From: G963664835 sp963664835
GTDB lineage: Bacteria > Chloroflexota > UBA6077 > FW602-bin22 > JBCLEL01
DNA length: 64,000 nucleotides
Assembly (NCBI GenBank): GCA_963664835.2
Contig: CAXXUG010000020.1
Span: 248,001 to 312,000 of the forward strand
Direction of reading: 5' to 3'
A program made the translations under genes and the position numbers. The notes under the pieces were generated by a model. It worked only from the letters and a program-made list of their open reading frames with translations. It did not search any database and was not told the DNA's origin. Every line of letters begins with the position of its first letter. Within the stretch, counting starts at the first letter, position 1. Shown piece by piece: positions 42,817 through 51,351 of this stretch.

Positions 42817-43484
42817 CAGCTCGAATAGTAGCGGTGCAGGCTGCTATCCATCTTTACGTTGTTTAGAACAGCGCCGAGAACTCTGACGCCGGCCTTGTCC
42901 AAGATCTCACGAGCCCTGACGGCGTGGTCTCGCTTAGTCCGGCCGATGCTGACGACCAGGACCACGCCATCGACCTTACGCGCGAGTATGGCGGCGTCAG
43001 TGACCGCGACAATCGGGGGCGAGTCGAAGAGTACTATCGCAGCGTCTTGACGCAAATCAGAGAGGATGCGGTCCATGCGTTGAGCGCCAATCAACTCGGA
43101 AGGGTTGGGCGGCAGCTCACCGCTGGCGAGCAAACGGAGGCCAGGCACACTCGTTGCCTGAAGCGCCGCGATCGGGTCAGAGTCGTCGCGGACGACGTTT
43201 GAAAGACCGGGCGACATGTTTACGCCGAAGTAGGTGTGAAGAGCCGGCCGGCGCAAGTCGGAATCGACGAGGATGACCTGTTGGCCGGCCTGGGCAAACG
43301 TCACCGCCAGATTGGCGATGGTGGTCGATTTACCCTCTTGGGCGCTTGCGCTGGTGACCAAGACTGACCGCACGGGGTCGTCCAGGCTGTAGAACTGGAT
43401 GTTTGTGCGCAGCGTGCGGAAGGCTTCGGCGCCTGGAGATCTTGGTTCCGCAAGTGTTACGAGGCTTTCGGTGCCAGCGGCCAT
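42816..43484 (-). CDS. cpsD: CpsD/BY-kinase (bacterial tyrosine kinase)
   Basis: 222 residues. EAFRTLRTNIQFYSLD precedes Walker A SVLVTSASAQEGKSTTIANL, Walker A' VILVDSDLRRPALHTYFG and Walker B AAIVLFDSPPIVAVTDA. This is the separate cytoplasmic kinase that works with a membrane activator (the next gene upstream). The C-terminal tyrosine cluster is reduced to HRYYSS, so autophosphorylation sites are few. One-base overlaps at both ends mark a tight operon. Confidence 0.9.
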   Translation of the reverse strand: MAAGTESLVTLAEPRSPGAEAFRTLRTNIQFYSLDDPVRSVLVTSASAQEGKSTTIANLAVTFAQAGQQVILVDSDLRRPALHTYFGVNMSPGLSNVVRDDSDPIAALQATSVPGLRLLASGELPPNPSELIGAQRMDRILSDLRQDAAIVLFDSPPIVAVTDAAILARKVDGVVLVVSIGRTKRDHAVRAREILDKAGVRVLGAVLNNVKMDSSLHRYYSS

Positions 43485-44212
43485 CAGCGTGACCCCTCGG
43501 GGCTGGACTCGATTGGAAGTTTCATCGGGATGTTGGCATCGGCAATCGCCTGTCCTCCTGTTTGGGCGGCCGGCAGCGCGCCAAGAACTGTTAGACCGAC
43601 GTACTGCTCGACTTCTTCGCCGGTCTTGATCGTGTCGTCAAGGTAATCGAGTACGAAGACTAGAACCCCACCGATGAGCACGCCCAACACGAATGCCGCC
43701 ATCGCGATCTGTCTCTTCTTGGGGAAGAAAAGCTCACCCGGCTTGGGTCGGTCGAGCAAATCGACCTCGATCCGATCTCGCGGATCTACCGGCGCCATTC
43801 GGATCTGCTGTTGATTGACGAACTCGCTCGCCCAGGCGTAGGCGATGTCGCTCGCGCGGTTGGGGTCGGTATCATCGACTGTCATGACCAGCATGTAGTC
43901 TTCAGACACGGCCGCGACCCTCACTTTGCCGAGCAGCTTCGCTGGAGACAGATCGAGGTCGAGGTTCTCGTTCACCGCCGCGGCGATCTTATTCGTCTGC
44001 AGCTGCTGGCTGTACTGCCTGAGGAGGTTTTCGATGACCAGAGTGAGTCCGTAGTCGAGCCGGGAAGGGGACACGGTCAGCTTGACCTCGGAACGGTACA
44101 CCGGGGTTTGGGCGTAGCCAAAGCCGATGCTGCTGGCGGTGGCGACGGCGGCGACGATCGCGATCATCCACCAGCGCCGGCTCAAAACGCGCCAGTATTG
44201 TTTTATGCGCAA
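43484..44212 (-). CDS. Wzz/YveK-type polysaccharide chain-length modulator and kinase activator
   Basis: 242 residues. Two helices flank a periplasmic domain: an N-terminal one (WWMIAIVAAVATASSIGFGY) and a C-terminal one (IAMAAFVLGVLIGGVLVFVL) preceded by the proline-containing LLDRPKPGELFFPKKR. The C-terminal cytoplasmic tail would contact the CpsD kinase. First gene of the polysaccharide operon. Its leader 44213-44300 shows no clear promoter hexamers. Confidence 0.85.
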   Translation of the reverse strand: MRIKQYWRVLSRRWWMIAIVAAVATASSIGFGYAQTPVYRSEVKLTVSPSRLDYGLTLVIENLLRQYSQQLQTNKIAAAVNENLDLDLSPAKLLGKVRVAAVSEDYMLVMTVDDTDPNRASDIAYAWASEFVNQQQIRMAPVDPRDRIEVDLLDRPKPGELFFPKKRQIAMAAFVLGVLIGGVLVFVLDYLDDTIKTGEEVEQYVGLTVLGALPAAQTGGQAIADANIPMKLPIESSPEGSR

Positions 44213-44300
44213 ATGTCTACCAGGCTCACAGACTCAGGTAATGAAGTGAAACCACTTCCGGATTGTACCATTGGTCATAAACCGCGCCAAGAAAGTGTTC

Positions 44301-44666
44301 TTATTCGAGAGAGGGAGTCCCGGGGTTGGCGGCTAGCTGGGGCAGATTCTTCTCCAAGACCTGCTTGATCCAACTGTTTATGCTCATACCGCTGTGGCCG
44401 GCCGAGACCGCGATACGTTGGTGGAGGTCAGTGCCGAGCCTGAGGTGAAGATTACCGGAGAATGGTTTTCTGGGTTCGACGCCGTCTTCTTCGCATGATG
44501 CCAGGTACTCGTCGATGGAAATGCGAAGCTCCGTCTTGAGTGTTTCGACATCGGCCGCTTCACAGTTGGCGATGGGATAGGCACCGCTGTTGATCACACT
44601 TGCGTGCAGAAGGCCAACCGAGTCGTCGTATTCCACCTTCGCGATGTAGCCTTTGTACTCCATCAT
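44301..44666 (-). CDS. Orphan HicB-family antitoxin with RHH tail
   Basis: 121 residues. A HicB-like partial RNase H fold (YKGYIAKVEYDDSVGLLHASVIN, ETLKTELRISIDEYLASCEE) is followed by a ribbon-helix-helix-type tail (RKPFSGNLHLRLGTDLHQRI, SINSWIKQVLEK). Such proteins neutralise HicA toxins and bind their own promoter, yet no HicA gene adjoins this one. AGGAG lies seven bases before the first ATG. Confidence 0.75.
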   Translation of the reverse strand: MMEYKGYIAKVEYDDSVGLLHASVINSGAYPIANCEAADVETLKTELRISIDEYLASCEEDGVEPRKPFSGNLHLRLGTDLHQRIAVSAGHSGMSINSWIKQVLEKNLPQLAANPGTPSLE

Positions 44667-44759
44667 GGCGTCACTCCTATATGCGCCAGGAACTGCGCAA
44701 TATCCCTGACCGTTGCTCTGCCGGTTTCTGGGCGCGGGTGAGGTCGATTTTTTAAGTCG

Positions 44760-45110
44760 TTACTCCGATCTAAGCGGATCCCCCGCTGTCGGTCGACTCA
44801 GACGTGCGTTCACAAGCCGGTTTAGACTGACCCTCTCTTCAGCAGCCTCAAGCATAAGCTCGCGGTGAGTTTCTGGGGGTACGCGCACTATGAACTTTCC
44901 GCTGTACGCACGATCGGCCAATGGCACGGGTGGCGACTCGTCTGATCCTCTCATATCCAGAACTACCTCCGCCACCAGCCGCCGGATCCCTGTGAACGCC
45001 TCCTCGGGCGTTGGCGCCAACCAGCTTAGCGATGGGAATTCCAAACAGAGTCCAACGTGTTCGCTGTCGTCTGGAGACCAGGTAACCCTATAGGTGTAAT
45101 GATCACTCAC
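44760..45110 (-). CDS. hicB: HicB antitoxin with C-terminal RHH domain
   Basis: 116 residues from GTG 45110, which overlaps the hicA stop by eight bases. HicB fold: YTYRVTWSPDDSEHVGLCLEFPSLSWLAPTPEEAFTGIRRL; then a DNA-binding tail YSGKFIVRVPPETHRELMLEAAEERVSLNRLVNARL. Pairs with the HicA toxin directly upstream. The longer open frame to 45206 only reads through hicA in another frame. Confidence 0.85.
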   Translation of the reverse strand: MSDHYTYRVTWSPDDSEHVGLCLEFPSLSWLAPTPEEAFTGIRRLVAEVVLDMRGSDESPPVPLADRAYSGKFIVRVPPETHRELMLEAAEERVSLNRLVNARLSRPTAGDPLRSE

Positions 45111-45354
45111 CTTGAACCTCCAACTTCTGAATTGCCCTAAGAACTTGCCTAACCTGATACGCCTTGGCCATTCCGTTGTTATTCTGGATGTTAACTCGCG
45201 GATCACCCGGCCATGGCGTGCGGTAGATCCTGTGACTACCGCTGGCCTTTCGTGCCTCGCCGAAATAGGCGTCGCAGATCTTCACCAGGTCGGAAAATCG
45301 CACGCCCTTCGGGTTCCTCTTCAATGCCCTCAGGATCGACTCTTGGCGTGCCAT
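45103..45354 (-). CDS. hicA: HicA-family mRNA interferase toxin
   Basis: 83 residues. A double-stranded RNA-binding-like fold with the catalytic His in KASGSHRIYRTPWPGD and a typical FSDLVKICDAYFGEARK. HicA cleaves mRNA and tmRNA until bound by HicB. Toxin-first order with overlapping antitoxin is usual for this family. The ATG lies only six bases after the predicted -10 box, so the message may be nearly leaderless. Confidence 0.85.
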   Translation of the reverse strand: MARQESILRALKRNPKGVRFSDLVKICDAYFGEARKASGSHRIYRTPWPGDPRVNIQNNNGMAKAYQVRQVLRAIQKLEVQGE

Positions 45355-45360
45355 CGCCGC

Positions 45361-45389
45361 ATAGTATCAATATAGATACTATGCGTCAA
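45361..45389 (-). promoter_or_regulatory. hicAB promoter with overlapping palindromic operator
   Basis: On the minus strand: TTGACG (45389-45384), 17 bp, TACTAT (45366-45361). A perfect inverted repeat ATAGTATC/GATACTAT with a six-base spacer (45361-45368 and 45375-45382) covers the spacer and -10, the expected position for HicB autorepression. Confidence 0.6.
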
Positions 45390-45631
45390 TGAGTGGTAGC
45401 GGATTAAAGGGCGTCGGATTAACTGCTGTGGCCCGTTGCGGGCTCTGGGTTTGAGGCTGACTCTGGCTGAGAGTACGGGCTCAGGCCCTTTGCGTTGTAG
45501 AATCGGCCTTCAAACCGGCGAGGAGTGTGGTTATGGGATGCTGGCCGGTGGTTTGTCTTTGAGTTGCAGTCAGCTTCATTCGATCGAAGGGCCCCCTTTC
45601 TTACTATGATGAGCCCAACTTTGAGGGTCAT

Positions 45632-45892
45632 GTGGAGACCATAGGGATACGCGACCTGAAGGAATGCGCTTGCGAAATCGTGCGCCGAGTGCGTGACGAT
45701 GGAGAGGTTTTTGAGGTGAGCTACCACGGCCGGGTGATCGCTCGGTTGGTGCCTGTGACCCAACCCGAGACCAAAGACGCTTTGACCAACTTCAGCGCCG
45801 ATTGGGAGAAATTGACCGAGGCCATCGGCGACCACTGGCCTGAGGGAGTATCCGCGGTCGAAGCCGTGCGCGAGGGACGACAAGAGCTGTAG
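45632..45892 (+). CDS. Phd/YefM-type antitoxin
   Basis: 86 residues. METIGIRDLKECACEIVRRVRD is the prevent-host-death DNA-binding opening, followed by FEVSYHGRVIARLVPV. GTG start at 45632. It overlaps the following PIN-domain fragment by one base, as expected of a phd-vapC pair. Confidence 0.8.
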   Translation: METIGIRDLKECACEIVRRVRDDGEVFEVSYHGRVIARLVPVTQPETKDALTNFSADWEKLTEAIGDHWPEGVSAVEAVREGRQEL

Positions 45893-46101
45893 TGGTCATA
45901 GATGCGAGTGTTTGGGTGAGCGGCCTGGTTTCTGAAGGCACATATCACAAGGCGACCAACGCGTGGCTGAGTCAGAGGCCAGCCGCCGGTGACACCCTTG
46001 TCATCCCTACGCTGGCGTTGGCAGAGGTTGCCGTCGCGATCTCCCGACGCACAGGGTTGGTGGCGCAAGAACGGCGATCAGCGCGGGACTGGACAGAATG
46101 A
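45892..46101 (+). pseudogene. Truncated VapC-type PIN-domain toxin
   Basis: 69 residues. VIDASVWVSGLVSEGTYHKAT supplies the first active-site Asp, and IPTLALAEVAVAISRRTG the Glu, but the frame stops at 46101 while intact PIN toxins run to about 130 residues with a further Asp. No continuation is found in the other frames. The toxin is probably inactive, leaving the Phd antitoxin unpaired. Confidence 0.65.
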
Positions 46102-46192
46102 TGCGCTTGCGCATGAGACCATCTCCTTACCAGTTATGTGTTGTGACATAAAGGTAATATCGGTGCGACAAAATCGCGGACAACGGAATGCC

Positions 46193-46775
46193 ATGCCTAC
46201 CCCTACCTCTCGCTTCACCTCCGATCGGGAGCGGCGCCTCTGGTTCTGTGCGCTGGCCGTCGTGGTGGCCATCTACTCCACCCTGGGGCTGGCGGGATCG
46301 CTGGCAGAGGTGCTGCGTGAGCACCACCTGCTGCCTGCTGCGTTATTCTTCCTGATGTTCCTCACGGTGGCGGCCATCGTCGGGAGCGGGCTGAAGACTC
46401 GTCCCGGGCGGCGCGAGATCTGGGTGGGGCTCGGGGTGATGGCTGTCTATGGGATGTTGGTGATCAGGATGGGAGGCAGTCTCGAGGAGCGCACACACTT
46501 GTTCGAGTACGGTATTGTCAGCGTGCTGATTTACCAGGCACTGAGCGAGCGTTCCGAGAATGGTCGCCGGGGTGCCGGTGCCGGCGGTGCTGGCACTGGT
46601 CGTGACCGCGCTGCTGGGCTGGATTGACGAGGGGATCCAGGCGGTGCTTCCGGATCGGGTGTACGACAATTTTGACGTCTTTTCCAACGTCATCGCCGCG
46701 CTGATGGGGATAGGGGGGAGTGTGGTGATCGGGTGGGGGCGGCGGTGGATCGGGGGTTGGGCGTCGTCCCGGTAG
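46193..46775 (+). pseudogene. VanZ-like membrane protein with a frameshift
   Basis: The first frame (46193-46627) gives helices FCALAVVVAIYSTLGLAGSL, AALFFLMFLTVAAIVG and the VanZ-like HLFEYGIVSVLIYQAL, then turns into low-complexity GAGAGG. The next frame carries on with AVLALVVTALLGWIDEGIQAVLPDRVYDNFD and VFSNVIAALMGIGGSVV, the normal VanZ ending. The switch lies in a GGGG run at about 46569-46572, where one G fewer would restore a single frame. Mutation or a sequencing error would explain it. VanZ proteins have been linked to glycopeptide tolerance. Confidence 0.65.
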
Positions 46776-46849
46776 GAGAAGGCGTCAGCGGTCCAGCGGG
46801 ATCATGACGACAAACGGCACGTCGGATTCTGCCACGGCCCACTGCGACG

Positions 46850-47235
46850 CCAGCTGGGGGACAAGCCCCCGCGCTACATTTCCCATCCCCACCCCTCTGG
46901 ATTCCGGCCTTCGCCGGAGTGACGAATGAAGGGCCGGAAACTCGAGTGCGGGAGCCGTGGTTCGCGCGCACTCTTGGGTTCGCGTAACGTCATTTTCTTA
47001 GCAATCGCCCATGCCGGCAGGGGCCGGCACACCAAGGTATGAAAAACCGGAGTTGCGATTTTATGCGGCGAATTCGCACAGGGCATTCTGCCATGCCCCG
47101 CCCCCGGCCCCAGCGGGGGACAAGCCCCCGCGCTACATTTCCCCACCCCACCCCTCCTGGATTTCGGCCTGCGCAGGAATGACGCATTCGGCGCTGGCTC
47201 CAACGGGTCGTTTCCATTCTCGTACTCATGGGGAA
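46850..47235 (+). repeat. Dispersed repeat, two module B copies around a module A
   Basis: B1 'ctgggggacaagcccccgcgctacatttccc' at 46855 with hairpin ATTCCGGCCTTCGCCGGAG. Module A at 46990-47046 has CATTTTCTTAGC, hairpin GCCGGCAGGGGCCGGC and 'caaggtatgaaaa'. B1 again at 47112 with a degraded B2 (TTTCGGCCTGCGCAGGAAT). No gene in 46776-47269. Confidence 0.75.
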
Positions 47236-47269
47236 ATGGTTTGGGTGAAGGCCGGCTTCTGCGACCTGC

Positions 47270-48298
47270 TCAGGTCTGGTAGATCTCGTTTGTCGAGCCG
47301 TAGGCCTCACCTGGTTTAGCGCCGCCGATCACGTAGATGCGACCGCCGAGGGCGGCTGCGGCAAGGCCGGCGCGGCCGACTGTCATAGATCGGCCGGTGC
47401 TCCAAGCGTCGCTGTCAATGTCGTATATCTTGTTCTCGGAAAGTGTTTCTACTCGATTCGTGCCACCGAACACGTACATTTGATCCTCTACGACTCCGGC
47501 GGCGACATGGCTTCGGGCGCTGGGTATTGGATTTGCGACGCGCCATTGGTCGGCGATCGGCTCGTAGATTTCGTTAGCGTTTACGATGTCGGCCGTCGTG
47601 CTCGAGTTACCGCCGGCTACCGCGATATTGTTTCGCACCGCGCCAACAGCCAAGTATTCTCGCGCAGTCGGCATTGGTGCTAACGACTCCCATCGGTCGT
47701 CTGAGGTGTCGTAGGCTTCGAGGGTTTGCAGGGATTCTCTGAGACCGGCGCTGCCGCCGACTGCATAGATCGTTCCGTCGACTGAGGCTGCGCCGAGCCC
47801 TCCCCGTGGAGTCGGCAAGGGCCGGAGTTGCTCCCAGCTATCGGCGGACGGGTCGTAGCGCCAGGCATCGGCAGATGGCCGAACTTCTTGGTCGAAGCCT
47901 CCGATCAGGTAGATCACGCCGTCGGCGCCGACAGTCGCGGCGTTGAGGAGTGGCTGAGGCAACGGGGCCGCCTTTTGCCAACGGTCGGTGAAGGGATCGT
48001 AGAACTCGTTGTCGTCGCTGGCGCCGCCCTCGCGTAACCCTCCCATGCCAAAGACCCAGCCTTGGACTGCGGCGCCGGCAGCCATGGCTCGGGGCGTTGG
48101 CATGGGTGCTCCCATCCGCCAGGTGTCCGGTTCTGCGGTCGGCGTCGAATTCGGATCCGGCTCGCCCGTAGTTCGAGCGGGCGCAACGATTCCGATTCCC
48201 TCACCGTCCGCTTGGTCTAACAGGTCGCAGCCGGCCAGGGCGGCGATGCCGGCGGTGGCGGATAATCCTCTCAGGAAGTCGCGCCTGGAAAATGTCAT
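47270..48298 (-). CDS. Kelch-repeat Tat lipoprotein 1
   Basis: 342 residues from ATG 48298. A Tat signal SRRDFLRGLSATAGIAAL ends in the lipobox LAGC. After a Ser/Thr/Pro-rich spacer come six Kelch blades, each with a YDP..D.W..  and a following G-G pair (e.g. VQGWVFGMGGL, DGVIYLIGGF, DGTIYAVGGS), ending STNEIYQT. A folded Tat-exported, lipid-anchored beta-propeller, probably a carbohydrate-binding or adhesive surface protein. It is separated from the other four by a hicAB-like locus. Confidence 0.8.
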   Translation of the reverse strand: MTFSRRDFLRGLSATAGIAALAGCDLLDQADGEGIGIVAPARTTGEPDPNSTPTAEPDTWRMGAPMPTPRAMAAGAAVQGWVFGMGGLREGGASDDNEFYDPFTDRWQKAAPLPQPLLNAATVGADGVIYLIGGFDQEVRPSADAWRYDPSADSWEQLRPLPTPRGGLGAASVDGTIYAVGGSAGLRESLQTLEAYDTSDDRWESLAPMPTAREYLAVGAVRNNIAVAGGNSSTTADIVNANEIYEPIADQWRVANPIPSARSHVAAGVVEDQMYVFGGTNRVETLSENKIYDIDSDAWSTGRSMTVGRAGLAAAALGGRIYVIGGAKPGEAYGSTNEIYQT

Positions 48299-48421
48299 TG
48301 CAATCCTTGCGATCTCATTCTTGGGCGTTCGGTGTGGTGTTGGGGGACTGCGGGTGCCATTTCGTGCACCCGCGTTCACACTACAGTTGCTTGGGGTTTC
48401 ATTGTTCAGCGGAATATCCGG

Positions 48422-48862
48422 TCATCTGCTGAGTTGAGTTTCCCGCACCTCAAGGATTGCCTGGCTGCCAAATACTCGCAACGCGTCATTGAGACGATTG
48501 ACGGGGGTTCGGTGCCGTGGATTGAGCATGCGTCTCACAACTTTGTCATCGACGCCAAGACGCTTTGCGAGCGCGACACGGGTCAAGCCACTCGCCCGAA
48601 ACACCAGAGTCAAGGCCGCTTTTGCGGCCATTTCGGCCGGAAGGGGCACGAGAAACTCACCGGGGAGCGGTTCACTTGGCGAGGGAATCGCTTCGTTGTG
48701 ATTGATGCATCCGGCGATCGCCTCCTCGAGCGCGTCTTCGGCTTCGGCCAATGCCTCAACTTGATCAGCGCCGGAGGTGTGGCACCAAGGCAAGTCTCGG
48801 AACGAGACGATCACCTCGTCATCCGCGTTATTCAGCAGTCGCGCGGGGTAGACGAATTTCAT
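48422..48862 (-). CDS. hicB: HicB-type antitoxin with C-terminal XRE-like HTH
   Basis: 146 residues. A HicB domain (KFVYPARLLNNADDEVIVSFRDLPWCHTSG, EALAEAEDALEEAIAGC) with a C-terminal helix-turn-helix (GLTRVALAKRLGVDDKVVRRML). ATG with AGGAGG eight bases upstream, directly after the decayed hicA gene. Being probably toxin-less now, it may persist as a repressor. Confidence 0.8.
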   Translation of the reverse strand: MKFVYPARLLNNADDEVIVSFRDLPWCHTSGADQVEALAEAEDALEEAIAGCINHNEAIPSPSEPLPGEFLVPLPAEMAAKAALTLVFRASGLTRVALAKRLGVDDKVVRRMLNPRHRTPVNRLNDALRVFGSQAILEVRETQLSR

Positions 48863-48876
48863 TACTCCAACCTCCT

Positions 48877-49092
48877 TTAGCGAAAGTCCTCTCGCTCAAG
48901 ACCAATGTCGCGGATCATGGCGGCGAGCAATCCGGGGCCGATCTACTTCCTTCGGTTCTTAACGATAGTTTTCCGCTCTCCGTAATAGAGGAGAATGTGA
49001 CTGCCTCTGCCTCGCTCACTGTCGACGCTCACCCTTACTCCTCGTTCACGTCCGATCCTGACAACTCGTCGTACGAACTCTCGTCCAGTCAT
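48877..49092 (-). pseudogene. HicA toxin gene with an in-frame TAG
   Basis: Reading from ATG 49092: TGREFVRRVVRIGRERGVRV, then RGRGSHILLYYGERKTIV with the catalytic His, KNRRK, a TAG at 48945-48943, and in the same frame IGPGLLAAMIRDIGLERED to the stop at 48877. HicA family members read 'KKEIGPGLL', so a GAG to TAG change is the simple explanation. The truncated 49-residue product lacks the C-terminal helix and should be inactive. HicB follows 14 bases later. Confidence 0.75.
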
Positions 49093-49216
49093 CTCCGCAT
49101 GTTAGGACATTTGTGTCCGCCCCACAAAGCGTTTGAGCTAATATGCCGGGTTCAGCAGCATCCATGGGGTTGAAATAGGATACGCGAGAGGGTGTCGGCC
49201 GGCAGTCGCGACCCGC

Positions 49217-50290
49217 TCAGGTCTGATAGATCTCGTTGGTGGAGCTGTGGCTCCAACCGCGTTCCGTGCCGCCGCCGATCGCGTAAATACGCCCGCTTAA
49301 GGTGACGGCAGCGAGTCCCTGGCGGCCCTCTGTCATCGGCCGGCCGGTGCTCCAAGCGTCGCTGTCGATGTCGTATATCTCGTTGTTGGGAAATGTCTGG
49401 CGGGCATTCCCTCCGCCGAATGCGTACAACTGGTCTTCTACAACCGCGGCGGCGGCACCCCATCGATTGGTAGGCAATGGACTACCGGCCCGCCACTTAT
49501 CGGTCATGGGATCGTAGATCTCGTTATCGTTTACGGTTCCACCTGTTTTACTCGACCGTCCACCAGCTATCAAGATCTTGGCGCGTACGACTCCTACGGC
49601 GGAGAGCATACGCGGAGTTGGCATCGGCGTGAAAGATTCCCATTGGTCGTTTGAGACATCGTAGGCTTCGAGTGCAGACAGTTCCTTTGCCCAGTAACTG
49701 GAATATCCACCTACCGCATATATTTTCCCGGCGACGACGGCTGCGCTGAGTCCTCCTCGTGGAGTCGGCAGGGGTTGGATTTGGTCCCAGGTATCAGCAG
49801 AAGGATCGTAACGCCAAGCTTCGGCCAAGGGGCGAAGGCCTTTCTTGACGCCTCCTACTAGATATATCGCACTGTCGACGCTGACAGAGGCAGCTTCGGC
49901 TATTGGCAGTGGCAATGGCGCCACCGCTTGCCAGCGATTGGTGTTGGGATCGTATGCCTCATGGTCGTCACTGATGCCGTCTGGCGCCCAGCCGCCCATG
50001 ACGTGGATCCGGCCATGGGCAGCAGCGCCGGCAACTCCTACGCGGGGCGTTGGCAAGGGGGCTCCCTCATGCCAGGTGTTGGGCTCGACGGTCGGCGTGG
50101 AATCCGGATCCGGCCGGTCCGTGGTTTGAGCGGGCGGAATGAAGCCAATGCCTTCCCTGTCCGCTGGATCCAATTGGCCGAGCAAGTCGCAGCCGGCCAG
50201 GGCGGCAATGCCGGCGGCGGAGAGTCCTCTTAGGAAAGCGCGTCTGGAAATTGCCACGGTAGTGATTCTAAAGCCATACAGCGCGCTCAC
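49217..50290 (-). CDS. Kelch-repeat Tat lipoprotein 2
   Basis: 357 residues from GTG 50290, which overlaps the preceding stop (GTGA). Tat motif ISRRAFLRGLSAAGIAAL with lipobox LAGC, then six Kelch blades (HGRIHVMGGW, DSAIYLVGGV, AGKIYAVGGY, RAKILIAGGR, EDQLYAFGGG, SGRIYAIGGG). Same direction and architecture as its neighbours; last of the four-gene overlapped run. A start at GTG 50257 would also give a Tat signal. Confidence 0.8.
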   Translation of the reverse strand: MSALYGFRITTVAISRRAFLRGLSAAGIAALAGCDLLGQLDPADREGIGFIPPAQTTDRPDPDSTPTVEPNTWHEGAPLPTPRVGVAGAAAHGRIHVMGGWAPDGISDDHEAYDPNTNRWQAVAPLPLPIAEAASVSVDSAIYLVGGVKKGLRPLAEAWRYDPSADTWDQIQPLPTPRGGLSAAVVAGKIYAVGGYSSYWAKELSALEAYDVSNDQWESFTPMPTPRMLSAVGVVRAKILIAGGRSSKTGGTVNDNEIYDPMTDKWRAGSPLPTNRWGAAAAVVEDQLYAFGGGNARQTFPNNEIYDIDSDAWSTGRPMTEGRQGLAAVTLSGRIYAIGGGTERGWSHSSTNEIYQT

Positions 50291-51351
50291 GTCTGGTAGA
50301 TCTCGTTGGTGGAACTGTAGTCATTGTAGAGCTTCGTACCGCCGCCGATCGCGTAGATGCGTCTGTCCAATGCGACTGCCGCAACGTCCACGCGGCCAAC
50401 TGTCATTGGCCTGCCGGTCCTCCAGACGTTGCTATTGACGTAGTAAATCTCGTTGTTGGGAAATGTACGAAGTGGATTCCCTCCGCCTAGCACGTACAAT
50501 CGATCTTCTACGACCGCTGCGGCAATACGACGCCGGGTGGTGGGCATCGGCTCGGCGGCGCGCCATTTGTCGGCGATCGGGTCGTAGATTTCGTTAGTGC
50601 GAAGCGTTTTGCCCGTTCTTCTCGACATGCCGCCAACTATCACTATCTCGTCTCGAACCACTCCTACGGCCAAGAGCGTTCGGGGAGTTGGCATAGGCGC
50701 TAATGCTTCCCATCGGTCGCTGTCGATGTCGTAGGCTTCGACCGTCGACAATTCTTGCACCGAGCGGTTAAGGCCGCCAAAAACGTAAATCCTGCCGGCG
50801 ATAACGGCTGCCCTCAACCCTCCACGTTGGGTGGGCAGGGGCCGGAGTTGGTCCCAATCGTCGCTGATAGGGTCGTAACGCCAGGTGCCGGCCGACGCGC
50901 GAGGATATCCCTGGAATCCACCGACGAGGTATATCGCTCCGTCGGCGCCGACGGCAGCGCTCTGGTAGAGTGGCTGGGGCAATGGGGCCGCGTCTTGCCA
51001 GCGATCTGTGAAGGGATCGTAGACTTCGTTGGCGTTACTGGGGCCCTCCGGCGTCCAGCCGCCAATGACGTAGATCCGGCCAAGGGCCGCCGCGCCGGCA
51101 CTTTGTGTTCGGGGTGCGGACATTGGGGATCCCATCCACCACGTGTCGGGCTCGACGGTCGGCGTCGCATTCGGATCCGGCTGGTCGGTAGTCCGCGCGG
51201 GCGCAATGAATCCGATTCCGTCGCCGTCCGCCTGGTCCAACAAGTCGCAGCCGGCGAGGGCGGCGATGCCGGCGGTGGCGGAGAGTCTCCTTAGGAACTC
51301 GCGCCTGGAAATTGGCATGGGAGTCAATCTAAGGCCACTTGCCGCACTCAA
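50287..51351 (-). CDS. Kelch-repeat Tat lipoprotein 3
   Basis: 354 residues, GTG start in a four-base overlap with gene 4 (an internal ATG at 51318 is possible). Tat motif ISRREFLRRLSATAGIAAL, lipobox LAGC, six Kelch blades. From about residue 110 it is nearly identical to gene 5 (e.g. GFQGYPRASAGTWRYDPISD, GGMSRRTGKTLRTNEIYDP, TTRRRIAAAVVE), far more than to its other neighbours. That pattern suggests recent duplication or gene conversion between non-adjacent copies. Confidence 0.8.
   Translation of the reverse strand: MSAASGLRLTPMPISRREFLRRLSATAGIAALAGCDLLDQADGDGIGFIAPARTTDQPDPNATPTVEPDTWWMGSPMSAPRTQSAGAAALGRIYVIGGWTPEGPSNANEVYDPFTDRWQDAAPLPQPLYQSAAVGADGAIYLVGGFQGYPRASAGTWRYDPISDDWDQLRPLPTQRGGLRAAVIAGRIYVFGGLNRSVQELSTVEAYDIDSDRWEALAPMPTPRTLLAVGVVRDEIVIVGGMSRRTGKTLRTNEIYDPIADKWRAAEPMPTTRRRIAAAVVEDRLYVLGGGNPLRTFPNNEIYYVNSNVWRTGRPMTVGRVDVAAVALDRRIYAIGGGTKLYNDYSSTNEIYQT

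Noticed and set aside
46102..46192. C-terminal half of the truncated VapC in another frame
   Set aside because: None of the three forward frames gives PIN-domain sequence after 46101, so a simple frameshift is not the cause.
24523..48945. Reassignment of TAG to an amino acid
   Set aside because: Three conserved frames contain TAG, but many intact genes (actA, actE, rmlD neighbours and others) end properly at TAG, and one of the three also has a frameshift.
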